The notes under the pieces are model-generated. The model had not been told where the DNA came from and did no database searches. It saw only the letters and a list, made by a program, of their open reading frames with translations. From Bacteroidales bacterium (GTDB taxonomy: Bacteria > Bacteroidota > Bacteroidia > Bacteroidales > F082), in contig JAFYJV010000020.1 in the NCBI GenBank assembly GCA_017537965.1, forward strand, positions 55,772 to 119,771: a DNA stretch of 64,000 nucleotides, written 5' to 3'. A program made the position numbers and the translations under genes. Positions 1-8,256 of the stretch are shown in pieces (position 1 is the first letter of the stretch; every line of letters starts with the position of its first letter).

Positions 1-1487
1 GTGTTTCCTCCGATACTATCTTTAAGTTGTGTGAATTGATTATCCACAACTCTCAATTTGTCAATTTGTTGCTCCTTTTGCTGCTTTACCCTTTCCTGAT
101 ATTGCCTATAGGCATGTTGACGGATGAACAATAGAAAAGAGTGTAATAGCACAATGAAATCTCTTGTGGCGTTCCCTTCCTCAATCAATCCCTCGCGGTT
201 TGTTTTGTCTTTCAGTCTCGGATTCCCTTGTTTGGAAATATCAACAAACCCAACCACTTGGTCATTGCTGAGATAGTCGCCGGCACGTCCAACGCCTCTC
301 TTTTTGTCAATTTCAAGCCAATCGTTGTCAGGGTCTCCGTATGGTGCAACCCGAATATGGTCTCTATACAAATATATCCTGTGTTCTTTTATTGTTTCTT
401 TGTCTTTTTTATCTAAATAGTATGCGCCGCTTTCTCTATCAGCCGCAAAATCAAAAACGAAAAAATTAAACTTGAAATCTCCACATGTTGTGCTCCTAAT
501 TTCTGTTTCACCAAATAGATTCTTCTCTGCAAAACGTTCTTTGAAAACGGTTAACCCTGAAATTTGACTGTCTTTAAGCGATAGAGCATAAGGGACGTTG
601 TTTATTTTGTAAGTAAAACGCCCTTCTTTTTCTGAATATAAGCCATTCGTTATTTTAAGAACCGCAGAATTTTCTAATAAAGATGACAATTCTTTTATGG
701 TCTCATCAGAATACAACAATCTGTTGTCGTTGCATTCAAAACCAATTTCGAAAAGATCTTCTTTTTTCTTTTCGGAGAATATTTTCTCGAAGATAGATTC
801 AAGCTTTTGAGATTCGGCATTTACTTTTTTAATCTTGTCAAAAGACCATTCTCCTTTCAGGTTGGAAATCTCAATAATAGTTCCATGATCGTTACCTTGC
901 TCAAACACAGTATTATTGACAACCACTTTTCTATCTACTAACAGAAACGGTGTTTGCTCTGAAACAGGAATGTTGATATCGTCAATGAACAACTGTTTGT
1001 CTTTGCCATCTTCAGTTAGAAAATCATCATCATACTGAGACAGTTTATAATCAATGACATATTCAACGTTTTCATCTTCGGGTCTTGTCGTAATCTTTAT
1101 GTCTCTACCCAATTTAAGAATGGCAAATCGGCCTATGCCCTTTTCACCCTGAATGATACGGTGCTTCTTTGGAGTAGTCTTTACTTCTTCGTTTTCTCTT
1201 GTTTTTTTATTTGGCGTGGCGGGATTCATCCAACTATCTTCAATGACTTGCAAAGTCATACCACAGCCATTGTCTTCAACTATAATCTTTGAATCTTTGG
1301 TTTTGAGGATTTCTTTTTTCTTCTCGTCATAGCCAAAGTTGACAAAATTAACCTTGACCCAATCTGCATCGGCATCGTATGAATTTTTGATAAGTTCTGC
1401 CAATGCGATTTGCTCATTTTTTATGAGCTGTTCTCCAAGCATAGTAAGCAAACGTGCGTATGGCCTTATTTTCAACGTCTTATCCAT
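1..1487 (-). CDS. GHKL (Hsp90/MutL/MORC-type) ATPase, C-terminus beyond window
   Basis: The minus strand is open from an ATG at 1487 to the window edge (about 495 codons), so the C-terminus is not visible. The N-terminus carries the GHKL ATP-binding motifs in order: N-box ALAELIKNSYDADAD (about residues 26-40), G1 box VEDNGCGM (about 66-73) and G2 box GEKGIGRFA (about 115-123). This is the Bergerat fold of Hsp90, MutL, gyrase B and histidine kinases. No His phosphoacceptor is seen, so it is not a kinase of the usual type. The rest is charged and ends in a Gln/Lys-rich coiled-coil-like stretch. It starts 6 nt after the stop of the DNA methyltransferase at 1494, so the two are very likely co-transcribed. 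GHKL ATPases next to methyltransferases are known from restriction-modification loci (MutL/MORC-like). The ATPase fold is clear from the motifs; a restriction or defence role is inference. Confidence 0.88.
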   Translation of the reverse strand, partial: MDKTLKIRPYARLLTMLGEQLIKNEQIALAELIKNSYDADADWVKVNFVNFGYDEKKKEILKTKDSKIIVEDNGCGMTLQVIEDSWMNPATPNKKTRENEEVKTTPKKHRIIQGEKGIGRFAILKLGRDIKITTRPEDENVEYVIDYKLSQYDDDFLTEDGKDKQLFIDDINIPVSEQTPFLLVDRKVVVNNTVFEQGNDHGTIIEISNLKGEWSFDKIKKVNAESQKLESIFEKIFSEKKKEDLFEIGFECNDNRLLYSDETIKELSSLLENSAVLKITNGLYSEKEGRFTYKINNVPYALSLKDSQISGLTVFKERFAEKNLFGETEIRSTTCGDFKFNFFVFDFAADRESGAYYLDKKDKETIKEHRIYLYRDHIRVAPYGDPDNDWLEIDKKRGVGRAGDYLSNDQVVGFVDISKQGNPRLKDKTNREGLIEEGNATRDFIVLLHSFLLFIRQHAYRQYQERVKQQKEQQIDKLRVVDNQFTQLKDSIGGN

Positions 1488-1493
1488 ATCAAC

Positions 1494-2756
1494 TTACTTT
1501 TTCATTATTATCACATACTCATTCGGATACACCTTTTTGCAATTCGGATTGTCCTGTTTTGTGAACCTACCTGTATTTTTATCCCTAAGAGTAGGCATTA
1601 ATTTGTGAGGAATGCTTCGTTTGATTACTTTTACCTTACACAGTCCCGCATTGCGCAAAAACTCAAAGAAAACCTCAGCAGACTTTATCTGAACGTCTTT
1701 TATCTTTGTATTGCCAATCACAATGCAGGCATAGCCGTTGGGGGCAAGTACTCTTTTCATCTCTTGGGCCACCTTCTGCATGTCATTAAAATATTGGGCA
1801 ACGTCACGAGCAATATGTTTGCTTTTTCCCGATAAATCATTGACAATCTTTTGGGCTTGTTTACTATCTGAAACTATTAGTGAATCATTTCCAGAATAGG
1901 AAGAACCAATGAACTTCTTGCGAAACTCATGAATGTCAGAAATATACTCCATCCAATAGGCTGTTAACTGATGGATGTCAGCATATTCATAAGATGTCAC
2001 ATACGGCGGTGAAGTAATAATTGCATTTATGCTTCCCGTCGGGATTGATGTATGGCGAGCATCCTCCAATAGGATTTCACATGTGGTATCCAAGTATCCT
2101 TTCTGACACAATTCTTCATAGAACTTTCTGTTCCATTCCATCATTCTCTTACAATGACGACAGAATTCCTTAAATGGGTCTTCAAGTTTCTTACCCATGT
2201 CCCTTTGAGGCTTTGTGCCGGATTGCAACCACCATGAACAATTCTTTAAGATATGAGAGATACAAACATAGAAGAAATCCTTTATGTCATCACGAATAAC
2301 CGAATGGTAAATCTTATCATACAGAAAAGCAATCTTTGCTTTTTGTGATGGAGTGAACCAATAGTCTATTCTTTCGTGCTTTTTTATATCCGCATAATCG
2401 GCTTCATTGTATTCATCAAACAACGCTACGAGATTATTGTATGCTGATTGGAGAGCATCAAGCGTCAAAGGTGTCGTCTTTACCTTGGTTATTAGCTGAG
2501 CCACAGGATTGATATCCGTCCCAACAGAAGCAATACCATGAACTTTTGCTTCAACCAAGGTCGTTCCACACCCAGCAAACAAATCTGCTATTCGAATACT
2601 ATCTTGTGCATAGTCTTCAATAATCTTTCTGACGACATCAGGAAGAAACTTCGCCGGATAACGATGGTAGCCATGGGTCCATTGTTCCGTAGAACGAACA
2701 TTTTCAAATGCCCATTCCCGATTTTCTGGTATGTTGTCAAAACTTATATAGCGCAT
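1494..2756 (-). CDS. site-specific DNA amino-methyltransferase (N4-cytosine or N6-adenine)
   Basis: This 420-aa protein has SAM-binding motif I DLFAGCGTT (about residues 58-66) and catalytic motif IV TSPPY (about 250), the signature of exocyclic amino DNA methyltransferases. The sequence HGYHRYPAKFLP near residue 28 is typical of N4-cytosine-like enzymes; SPPY rather than DPPY also leans to N4-cytosine. Motif I precedes motif IV. The region between them (about 90-240) is long and may include target recognition. No restriction endonuclease is recognisable beside it, but the GHKL ATPase gene follows after 6 nt and could be the partner. A Bacteroidota -7 box lies at 2827-2834. Base composition is AT-rich compared with genes beyond 4.4 kb. 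Methyltransferase activity is confident; the modified base and target are unknown. Confidence 0.9.
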   Translation of the reverse strand: MRYISFDNIPENREWAFENVRSTEQWTHGYHRYPAKFLPDVVRKIIEDYAQDSIRIADLFAGCGTTLVEAKVHGIASVGTDINPVAQLITKVKTTPLTLDALQSAYNNLVALFDEYNEADYADIKKHERIDYWFTPSQKAKIAFLYDKIYHSVIRDDIKDFFYVCISHILKNCSWWLQSGTKPQRDMGKKLEDPFKEFCRHCKRMMEWNRKFYEELCQKGYLDTTCEILLEDARHTSIPTGSINAIITSPPYVTSYEYADIHQLTAYWMEYISDIHEFRKKFIGSSYSGNDSLIVSDSKQAQKIVNDLSGKSKHIARDVAQYFNDMQKVAQEMKRVLAPNGYACIVIGNTKIKDVQIKSAEVFFEFLRNAGLCKVKVIKRSIPHKLMPTLRDKNTGRFTKQDNPNCKKVYPNEYVIIMKK

Positions 2757-2826
2757 AATGATAAATTGTCTTTCATATACTCTTTCTTACCATCCAAATA
2801 ATCATGTATAATACCCCAATTATTTG

Positions 2827-2834
2827 CAAAAGTA
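2827..2834 (-). promoter_or_regulatory. Bacteroidota -7 box for the methyltransferase gene
   Basis: On the minus strand this reads TACTTTTG, a match to the Bacteroidota -7 consensus TAnnTTTG, about 70 nt upstream of the methyltransferase ATG. No clear -33 TTTG is visible in the AT-rich sequence behind it. It suggests that the methyltransferase-ATPase pair has its own promoter separate from the gene at 2941-3744. Confidence 0.5.
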
Positions 2835-2940
2835 AATATTTCTTTGAAATATTTACTTATTTACTGAATTATTTTTTTAATATTAATTATACTATTTTAT
2901 TAAAAATGTTATTTAAAAATATAGTTTGTTAAAAAATATA

Positions 2941-3744
2941 CTAACAGCTTACAATTCCATTTAACTGCAAATGCAAAACCGATAAAATCTCACTTAAAAT
3001 AGAGCTGAGTATATCGTGATTGTCTTGATATTGTCTATCAGACCTATAAACAGTTCCTATCTTTTTTGTCAACGATTCCATCTTCTCGGCAATCTGAATA
3101 ATGAGCTTGCCCAAATCATCGGCTTCGGCCATTTCTGAAATCTTGATTTCAACTTTGTCAACAAACGTAGCGGGACGGAGGCTCTTGGATTCGTCTAAGA
3201 TGTAACTCTCTACTTTCTTACCTGAGGCTTCTTCCAGAATGTCAATAATAGATATTTGCGAATTGGCCTTGAGTGCGCTGATCAGCGAATATAGATCGGC
3301 TGGTTTGGTGTCTTGGACAATATCCACAAAATCACTGTAGAGGTCGCTGAAAACAGTGTGGTATTTCAGTTGTTCGCGAGTGATGCCATGTGTTTTCACG
3401 GTGCCATCAGGATTGTAGTCTTTCTCATCATCACTACCGTACTCATTAATATAATCAAGGCGTTTAGAGAGCGCATAATACTCCCAACTACCCGAATACT
3501 CATCAAAGTACTCATTGATGATGTTCGCCCATTCTTCCAATCGTCCAAACACACCATGAAGCCATTTCTCCCAAAGAACGGTCTCATAAAAACTCTGCAT
3601 CTTGAATACCGCCAACTCGCCTGTCGCATCACTGAATGTTCGAGGAATACTCATTGATCGCAAAAGTGAGAGTTTCATGATAATACGATTGAATACTTTC
3701 GCAAGGGGCAAATCGCTCTCTATGGGTTTCAGATAATCTTTCAT
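2941..3744 (-). CDS. hypothetical protein (267 aa) next to methyltransferase/ATPase module
   Basis: An acidic, helix-rich 267-aa protein with no signal peptide or membrane segment; I do not recognise a family. Visible features are a charged N-terminal half with many aromatic residues (WLHGVFGRLEEW) and a C-terminal half predicted as long helices (EIKISEMAEADDLGKLIIQI). ATG at 3744 is chosen because the in-frame stop TAG lies shortly upstream and no other start intervenes. It lies 184 bp upstream of the methyltransferase, in the same direction and with the same AT-rich composition, so it may belong to the same acquired module. The gap holds a separate -7 box, so co-transcription is not certain. 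Function unknown. Confidence 0.7.
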   Translation of the reverse strand: MKDYLKPIESDLPLAKVFNRIIMKLSLLRSMSIPRTFSDATGELAVFKMQSFYETVLWEKWLHGVFGRLEEWANIINEYFDEYSGSWEYYALSKRLDYINEYGSDDEKDYNPDGTVKTHGITREQLKYHTVFSDLYSDFVDIVQDTKPADLYSLISALKANSQISIIDILEEASGKKVESYILDESKSLRPATFVDKVEIKISEMAEADDLGKLIIQIAEKMESLTKKIGTVYRSDRQYQDNHDILSSILSEILSVLHLQLNGIVSC

Positions 3745-3890
3745 GTTGTCAAAACTGATAGTTACATAAATAAGTAGCTAAAAAGGCAAAATGTTTCATT
3801 TCTGAATAAAAAATAATCGTACAACAATAATAAAAAACTATAATAATTAGTATTGTTTTTATTTTTAATACATATTTAGAGAAACTTTAG

Positions 3891-3898
3891 TATCTTTG
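3891..3898 (+). promoter_or_regulatory. Bacteroidota -7 box for gene at 3920
   Basis: TATCTTTG matches TAnnTTTG exactly, 21 nt before the ATG at 3920. It also decides the start: an in-frame TTG at 3896 would lie inside the promoter and cannot be the translation start. Confidence 0.7.
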
Positions 3899-3919
3899 CA
3901 GAAAAACACCACCTTGAAC

Positions 3920-4327
3920 ATGGACATTCCTACTGGAACAAAAAAAGAAGATTTCAAAATACGGGAAGAGATTATCACATCCTTTTACGTAGAGTGGGGG
4001 CGTAATAATCCAGAGCACCGAGTGTTTAACAACTGTTTGAACGATTATATCTATGTGGCTTACTCGTCGCTCAATGAAACACGACGCCACGCAGCAAAGA
4101 GATTTCAATCGACGATGGCTGTGTTGCAACTCGACACAATATTACGAACTGCAAAACGTGTCGGCAAGCCTCTTCCCATTAAACCTGGTTCTAAAAACCA
4201 AAAGAACTTCTCAAAAATGATCAGACTGGAATGTCAACTGGATGGTATCGGCAAAGTTAAACTCTTAGTGGGAATCAAAAAGAAAACCAGGGAAATGGTC
4301 CAGTACTGCATCACAGCACTTGAATAG
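3920..4327 (+). CDS. hypothetical protein (135 aa), cytosolic, basic
   Basis: A 135-aa basic protein starting at the ATG of MDIPTGTKKEDFKIREE. There is no signal peptide or transmembrane stretch. The middle (YIYVAYSSLNETRRHAAKRF) looks helical and the C-terminus (MIRLECQLDGIGKVKLLVGIKK) reads like a beta-rich domain. I do not recognise the family. It has its own -7 box and is followed directly by a strong bidirectional hairpin, so it is a single-gene transcription unit pointing away from the methyltransferase module. A nucleic-acid-binding role would fit the charge but is only a guess. Confidence 0.65.
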   Translation: MDIPTGTKKEDFKIREEIITSFYVEWGRNNPEHRVFNNCLNDYIYVAYSSLNETRRHAAKRFQSTMAVLQLDTILRTAKRVGKPLPIKPGSKNQKNFSKMIRLECQLDGIGKVKLLVGIKKKTREMVQYCITALE

Positions 4328-4334
4328 TAACAAA

Positions 4335-4393
4335 AAAAACCGTTGGAGTTACTAGGGGCCTCCCGTACCGGAGCTTCCCGTCCAACGGTTTTT
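4335..4393. terminator. bidirectional terminator with long, internally structured loop
   Basis: A perfect 13-bp inverted repeat, AAAAACCGTTGGA (4335-4347) and TCCAACGGTTTTT (4381-4393), separates convergent genes ending at 4327 (+) and 4459 (-). The A/T ends give a T-tract on either strand. The 33-nt loop can itself fold (CTCC/GGAG with flanking G/C runs), so the hairpin is taller than a normal terminator. Confidence 0.8.
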
Positions 4394-4458
4394 CTGCTTG
4401 CAAAGATACAACGAAAACTTGATTTCGCAATACTTTTGAAGAAATTTTTTTATCGTGA

Positions 4459-4953
4459 CTACAGCTTCTTCGGCCAAAACCTTCCCGTCCGCTTGCAATA
4501 CACCTCATACTCTTCCCCGAAATCCATGCGAAGCCGCTTCTCTTCTGAAAGCACTTGGAACATCATAATAGCGATAAATCCCACAAATACCAGCAGTGCC
4601 GGCCATCTCCAAAGCAACACACAAACGCCAGCGAAATAGATGAAACTACCCGTCAGCATGGGGTTGCGGCTCAAGCGATAGGGACCTTCGGTCATCAGGT
4701 GTTTGGTGCGAGGCGCCACCTCGTGGCCAAAGGCGTCCATGGGGTTGCCGTCGCCCTTGCGGCGCATATAGACGATGGACCAAACGCTCAACGACAGGCC
4801 GAGCAACGCGAGCACTAGAGCAATCACCCAACGCCAGATGGGGACTGCCAACAAACAAGGCATCCCTGAAACCCACCACATCAGTGCAGGGATCAACAGC
4901 ACGAATAGCAAGCCGCCAAGGGCATAGCCGAGTATTTCTTTGAGTTTTTTCAT
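4459..4953 (-). CDS. membrane isoprenylcysteine/phospholipid methyltransferase-family protein
   Basis: A 164-aa integral membrane protein with four hydrophobic segments and the C-terminal SAM-binding pattern of the ICMT/PEMT-like family: HLMTEGPYRLSRNPML, then a membrane segment, then EEKRLRMDFGEEYEVYCKRTGRFWP. Family members methylate small or lipid substrates in the membrane; the substrate here cannot be told. I start at ATG 4953 (MKKLKEIL) because the longer frame from 4992 would overlap the stop of the upstream gene at 4967. The gene follows the DUF4298 gene with a 13-nt gap and probably shares its mRNA. Confidence 0.85.
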   Translation of the reverse strand: MKKLKEILGYALGGLLFVLLIPALMWWVSGMPCLLAVPIWRWVIALVLALLGLSLSVWSIVYMRRKGDGNPMDAFGHEVAPRTKHLMTEGPYRLSRNPMLTGSFIYFAGVCVLLWRWPALLVFVGFIAIMMFQVLSEEKRLRMDFGEEYEVYCKRTGRFWPKKL

Positions 4954-4966
4954 CCCATGGTAGTTA

Positions 4967-5269
4967 TTATTGGTCCTCGCCAATCGTTTCATTGGCTTTT
5001 ATTGTCTCTTTCAACCATCGATAATCCTCCAGCAGGTTCCAAAGCCCGTCCTCGCTCAGCACACCACGCTTAAGGTCTTTAGGCAACAGTCCAGCCTCAT
5101 CAGCTTCAAAGTCAGAACGCCAGTCGGGACCGTCGTAATAGGCTTCCAATTCCTCGATGTCAGGTGCCAGTACAGCGAAATCTTTAAGGGCGCTTTCCAA
5201 TCGTTTGACAACCTCCTCACTCTTGTCGAAGAGGGCTTCCATTCGGGTGATGCGTTCGATCCGTTCCAT
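4967..5269 (-). CDS. DUF4298 domain protein
   Basis: A 100-aa acidic, fully helical-looking protein beginning MERIERITRMEALFDKSEEVV, the signature of DUF4298, with the conserved YDGPDWRSDFEADEAGLLP stretch in the middle. There is no signal peptide, so it is cytosolic. The role of the family is unknown. It lies 21 nt after the S46 peptidase gene and 13 nt before the methyltransferase, in one direction, suggesting a three-gene unit. Confidence 0.85.
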   Translation of the reverse strand: MERIERITRMEALFDKSEEVVKRLESALKDFAVLAPDIEELEAYYDGPDWRSDFEADEAGLLPKDLKRGVLSEDGLWNLLEDYRWLKETIKANETIGEDQ

Positions 5270-5290
5270 AGGCGAAAAAGGTGATGGCCT

Positions 5291-7423
5291 TTATTCCACA
5301 ATGGTCATCTCATCCACCAGATGCCTGGCACCGGCGAACTTATCCATGATAAAGAGCACATAACGGATATCCACCGAGATGTTGCGGCAGATGGCGGAAT
5401 CGTAGATCAAATCGCTCATGGTGCCTTCCCAGCAGCGGTCGAAGTTCAGGCCCAGCAGCTGGCCGTCGGCGTTGAGGATTGGGCTGCCCGAGTTGCCTCC
5501 CGTGGTATGCACACTGGCAGTGAAAGCCACATGCATGGTGCCGTCCTTGTCGGCATAACGCCCATAATCCTTGTTGTTGTAAAGCTCCTTCAACCGAGGC
5601 TCTACCACGTAGTCGTAGATGTCGGGGTTCTCCTTCTCCATGATGCCGTCCAAAGTGGTGAAATGACGGTAGTTCTTGCCGTCCTGGGGCTTGAAGCCCT
5701 CCACCTTGCCGTAGGTCACGCGCAAGGTAAAGTTGGCGTCAGGCGAGAAGCGTTTCTCGGGTTCCATCTGCATCTGTCCCTTCATGTAAAGACGCTGCAA
5801 GCGGTCGATTTCCTTGTTGATGGGCCCCATCTTCGGGTTGACCTCCTCGCGATAAAAACCGATCATGCTCTGATAGGCCTGAAGGGCGGGATCTTTCTGT
5901 AACTTCTTGAGCTTGTTAGGCTTGAAGTGATCCAAGAAATCATTGACTTGCTCCTCTGAGGCAAATATCGACTTCTTGAAAAGCTGCTCCACGTAGGCGT
6001 CAACATCCTTGATCTCGTTCAGGAAAGAGGGCCGGAAGTCGGCAGGTTGGTTCTCCAGGTATTCGCTCAGCATGGTCCTGGCCACCTCCTCGTCAATGGG
6101 TTGGTAATAGTCCTTGAAAAATGCCTGCGTTGCCTTCCGTAAAGAAGCAATCATCTTGTCAACGTCCTCTTGTGGGGTGTCGGCGGTGACCTGCGACAAC
6201 TTGTTGAAATTGCCCGCAAAGTCAATGATTTCGATGTTCAATCCGGCATTGCTCAGATAGGTGTATGCCACACGGTAAGGTTCCAGCTCCTTGTATTTCT
6301 CCTCGAACTGTTGCAGCAGATTAAAATAAAATGAACGTTGGAATGTGACATAGCACCATTTTTCAAAAGCCTCTTCGTAATAGCGTTTCTTCTCTACCCC
6401 ATGGAAATGGTTGATGCCCTCGGTGACACCCATCCACTTCTTCCAGCCGTTGCCCAATCCAGCGTGTTTCGAGGCATATTGGATACGCACCTTCTTGTCT
6501 TGCTCCTGATACTTGTTATAGATATCCAGAATCTCTCCGCGAAGCCTTACTGCGATGGGATCGATCACGTTGGCTTCCTGATCGACGGCCACGGCAGGCA
6601 GGTACTCGTTGGTGCGGGCGGGATAACCGAACACAAAGGCAAAATCGCCTTCCTCGGCGCCTTTTAGTGAGATGTCCAGATGTTTGGCTGGCTTATATGG
6701 AACGTTGTCAACGCTATAGTTGGCCGGATGACCGTCTTTGTCGGCATATACGCGAAACACACTGAAATCGCCCGTATGGCGCGGCCAAACCCAGTTGTCG
6801 GTGTCGCCACCGAACTTGCCTATGTTGCTCGGGGGACAGCCCACCAGTCGCACGTCGGTAAACACCTCGTTGAGCAAAAGATAGTACTCGTTCCCTAGGA
6901 AGAAAGGCTTGATGGAGACTTTATACTTGGTGGACTTTTCCATCTCGGCGACGATCTCCTTGATGCTTTGGTCGATGGTGGCTTGACGCTTTTCTTCCGA
7001 CATCTCGTCGGTGACGTGCTGCAACACCTGCTTGGTGACGTCGCGCATCTCACGGAGAATGGTGACGCTCAAGCCTGGACAAGGCAGCTCCTGCGAACGG
7101 TCCATGGCCCAAAAGCCGTCGGTGAGGTAGTCGTGCTCCACGGAGCTATGTTTTTGGATCCAGTCATAACCGCAGTGATGGTTGGTGAGCAACAGACCGT
7201 AATCGCTGACAATCTCGCCCGTACAGCCGCCGCCAAACAGCACAATGGCATCTTTCAAACTGCTGTGGTTGATGCTATAAATGTCATCGGCAGTGATGCG
7301 CATACCCATCTCTTGCATCTCTTTCTCGTTGTACTGAAGCAACATCGGGATCCACATGCCCTCGCCGGCAAAAGCCATCATCGAGGTAATCAAAAAAACA
7401 ATTAATAGGTGTAACTTTTTCAT
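5291..7423 (-). CDS. S46-family dipeptidyl-peptidase, DPP11-like (Asp/Glu-specific)
   Basis: A 710-aa exported serine peptidase of family S46, which releases dipeptides from peptide N-termini in the periplasm of asaccharolytic and gut Bacteroidota. It has a signal peptide (residues 1-19, cleavage after MAFA) and the chymotrypsin-like parts: TNHHCGY with the catalytic His at about 83, DNWVWPRHTGDF with the Asp at about 219, and GNSGSP with Ser 645. The specificity position, 18 residues after the serine, is Arg 663 (NFDRCWEG). In Porphyromonas, Arg in this place marks DPP11 (Asp/Glu at P1) and Gly marks DPP7. It has its own -7 box. The two small genes downstream probably ride on its transcript. 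Confidence 0.93.
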   Translation of the reverse strand: MKKLHLLIVFLITSMMAFAGEGMWIPMLLQYNEKEMQEMGMRITADDIYSINHSSLKDAIVLFGGGCTGEIVSDYGLLLTNHHCGYDWIQKHSSVEHDYLTDGFWAMDRSQELPCPGLSVTILREMRDVTKQVLQHVTDEMSEEKRQATIDQSIKEIVAEMEKSTKYKVSIKPFFLGNEYYLLLNEVFTDVRLVGCPPSNIGKFGGDTDNWVWPRHTGDFSVFRVYADKDGHPANYSVDNVPYKPAKHLDISLKGAEEGDFAFVFGYPARTNEYLPAVAVDQEANVIDPIAVRLRGEILDIYNKYQEQDKKVRIQYASKHAGLGNGWKKWMGVTEGINHFHGVEKKRYYEEAFEKWCYVTFQRSFYFNLLQQFEEKYKELEPYRVAYTYLSNAGLNIEIIDFAGNFNKLSQVTADTPQEDVDKMIASLRKATQAFFKDYYQPIDEEVARTMLSEYLENQPADFRPSFLNEIKDVDAYVEQLFKKSIFASEEQVNDFLDHFKPNKLKKLQKDPALQAYQSMIGFYREEVNPKMGPINKEIDRLQRLYMKGQMQMEPEKRFSPDANFTLRVTYGKVEGFKPQDGKNYRHFTTLDGIMEKENPDIYDYVVEPRLKELYNNKDYGRYADKDGTMHVAFTASVHTTGGNSGSPILNADGQLLGLNFDRCWEGTMSDLIYDSAICRNISVDIRYVLFIMDKFAGARHLVDEMTIVE

Positions 7424-7450
7424 TTCTTAAGCGTTTTATCGTTGTGGTTA

Positions 7451-7458
7451 CAAAAATA
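7451..7458 (-). promoter_or_regulatory. Bacteroidota -7 box for the S46 peptidase gene
   Basis: The minus strand reads TATTTTTG, a TAnnTTTG match, 27 nt before the ATG at 7423. The -33 element is not clear. Confidence 0.55.
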
Positions 7459-7502
7459 AGTAGATTTTTTTCATTTTTTCTTGACACAATCAAAAAAACA
7501 TG

Positions 7503-7510
7503 TACTTTTG
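7503..7510 (+). promoter_or_regulatory. Bacteroidota -7 box for the ABC exporter operon
   Basis: TACTTTTG matches TAnnTTTG, 38 nt before the ABC ATPase ATG. It is back to back with the S46 peptidase promoter about 45 bp away, so the two units are divergently controlled from one short region. Confidence 0.65.
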
Positions 7511-7548
7511 CAGTGTTTTAGTAAACTAATACACCAAACAACTAACGG

Positions 7549-8256
7549 ATGATACGGTTAGAAAACATCAACAAGACCTACTTCGGAGCCCAGCCGTTAC
7601 ATGTGTTGAAGGGCATCAACCTCAACGTGGAAGACGGCGAGATGGTGAGCATCATGGGGGCTTCGGGGTCGGGAAAATCGACCTTGCTCAACATCCTTGG
7701 CATCCTCGACAACTACGATACCGGCGACTATTACCTTAATGATAAATTGGTGAAGGACCTCACCGAAAACCAAGCGGCTGACATGCGCAACCGGATGATC
7801 GGCTTCATCTTCCAGTCGTTCAACCTCATCCCTTTCAAGACGGCGATGGAGAATGTGGCCTTGCCGCTTTATTACCAAAATGTGAACCGCAAGAAGCGCA
7901 ACCAGCTCGCCATGGAATATCTTGAACGCTTTGGCTTGAAGGAATGGGCCGACCACTACCCCAACGAGCTCTCCGGAGGACAGAAGCAACGTGTCTCCAT
8001 GGCTCGCGCCCTGGTGACCCAACCCAAGATCATCCTCGCCGACGAGCCTACCGGCGCCTTGGACAGCAAGACTTCCGCCGAGGTGATGCAGATCCTTCGC
8101 GAAGTGAACCAGACAGGCATCACCATGGTCATCGTTACACATGAACGGGGCATCGCACTCCGCACCAACAAGATCATCCACCTGAAAGACGGCGTCATCG
8201 AAAACATCGAGACCAACAACCCTGACCAACTCGACTTCAACCAAGAAATCAAATAA
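7549..8256 (+). CDS. ABC exporter ATPase (MacB/LolD type)
   Basis: A 235-aa ABC ATPase with Walker A GASGSGKST (about residues 37-45), signature LSGGQKQRV (about 143), Walker B IILADEPTGALDS (about 163) and the switch His in VTHE. The short length and the PTGALD sequence place it in the MacB/LolD/FtsE class that drives mechanotransmission permeases instead of membrane pores. Its stop overlaps the ATG of the first permease (TAATG), so they are translationally coupled. It is the first of five genes that together make a tripartite efflux system. Confidence 0.95.
   Translation: MIRLENINKTYFGAQPLHVLKGINLNVEDGEMVSIMGASGSGKSTLLNILGILDNYDTGDYYLNDKLVKDLTENQAADMRNRMIGFIFQSFNLIPFKTAMENVALPLYYQNVNRKKRNQLAMEYLERFGLKEWADHYPNELSGGQKQRVSMARALVTQPKIILADEPTGALDSKTSAEVMQILREVNQTGITMVIVTHERGIALRTNKIIHLKDGVIENIETNNPDQLDFNQEIK

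Noticed and set aside
2730-3770. 14-bp match near the starts of the methyltransferase and the 267-aa gene as a regulatory repeat
   Set aside because: In the methyltransferase it lies within codons 4-8 and in the other gene just before the ATG, so it cannot serve the same control function; kept only as a weak note in the findings.
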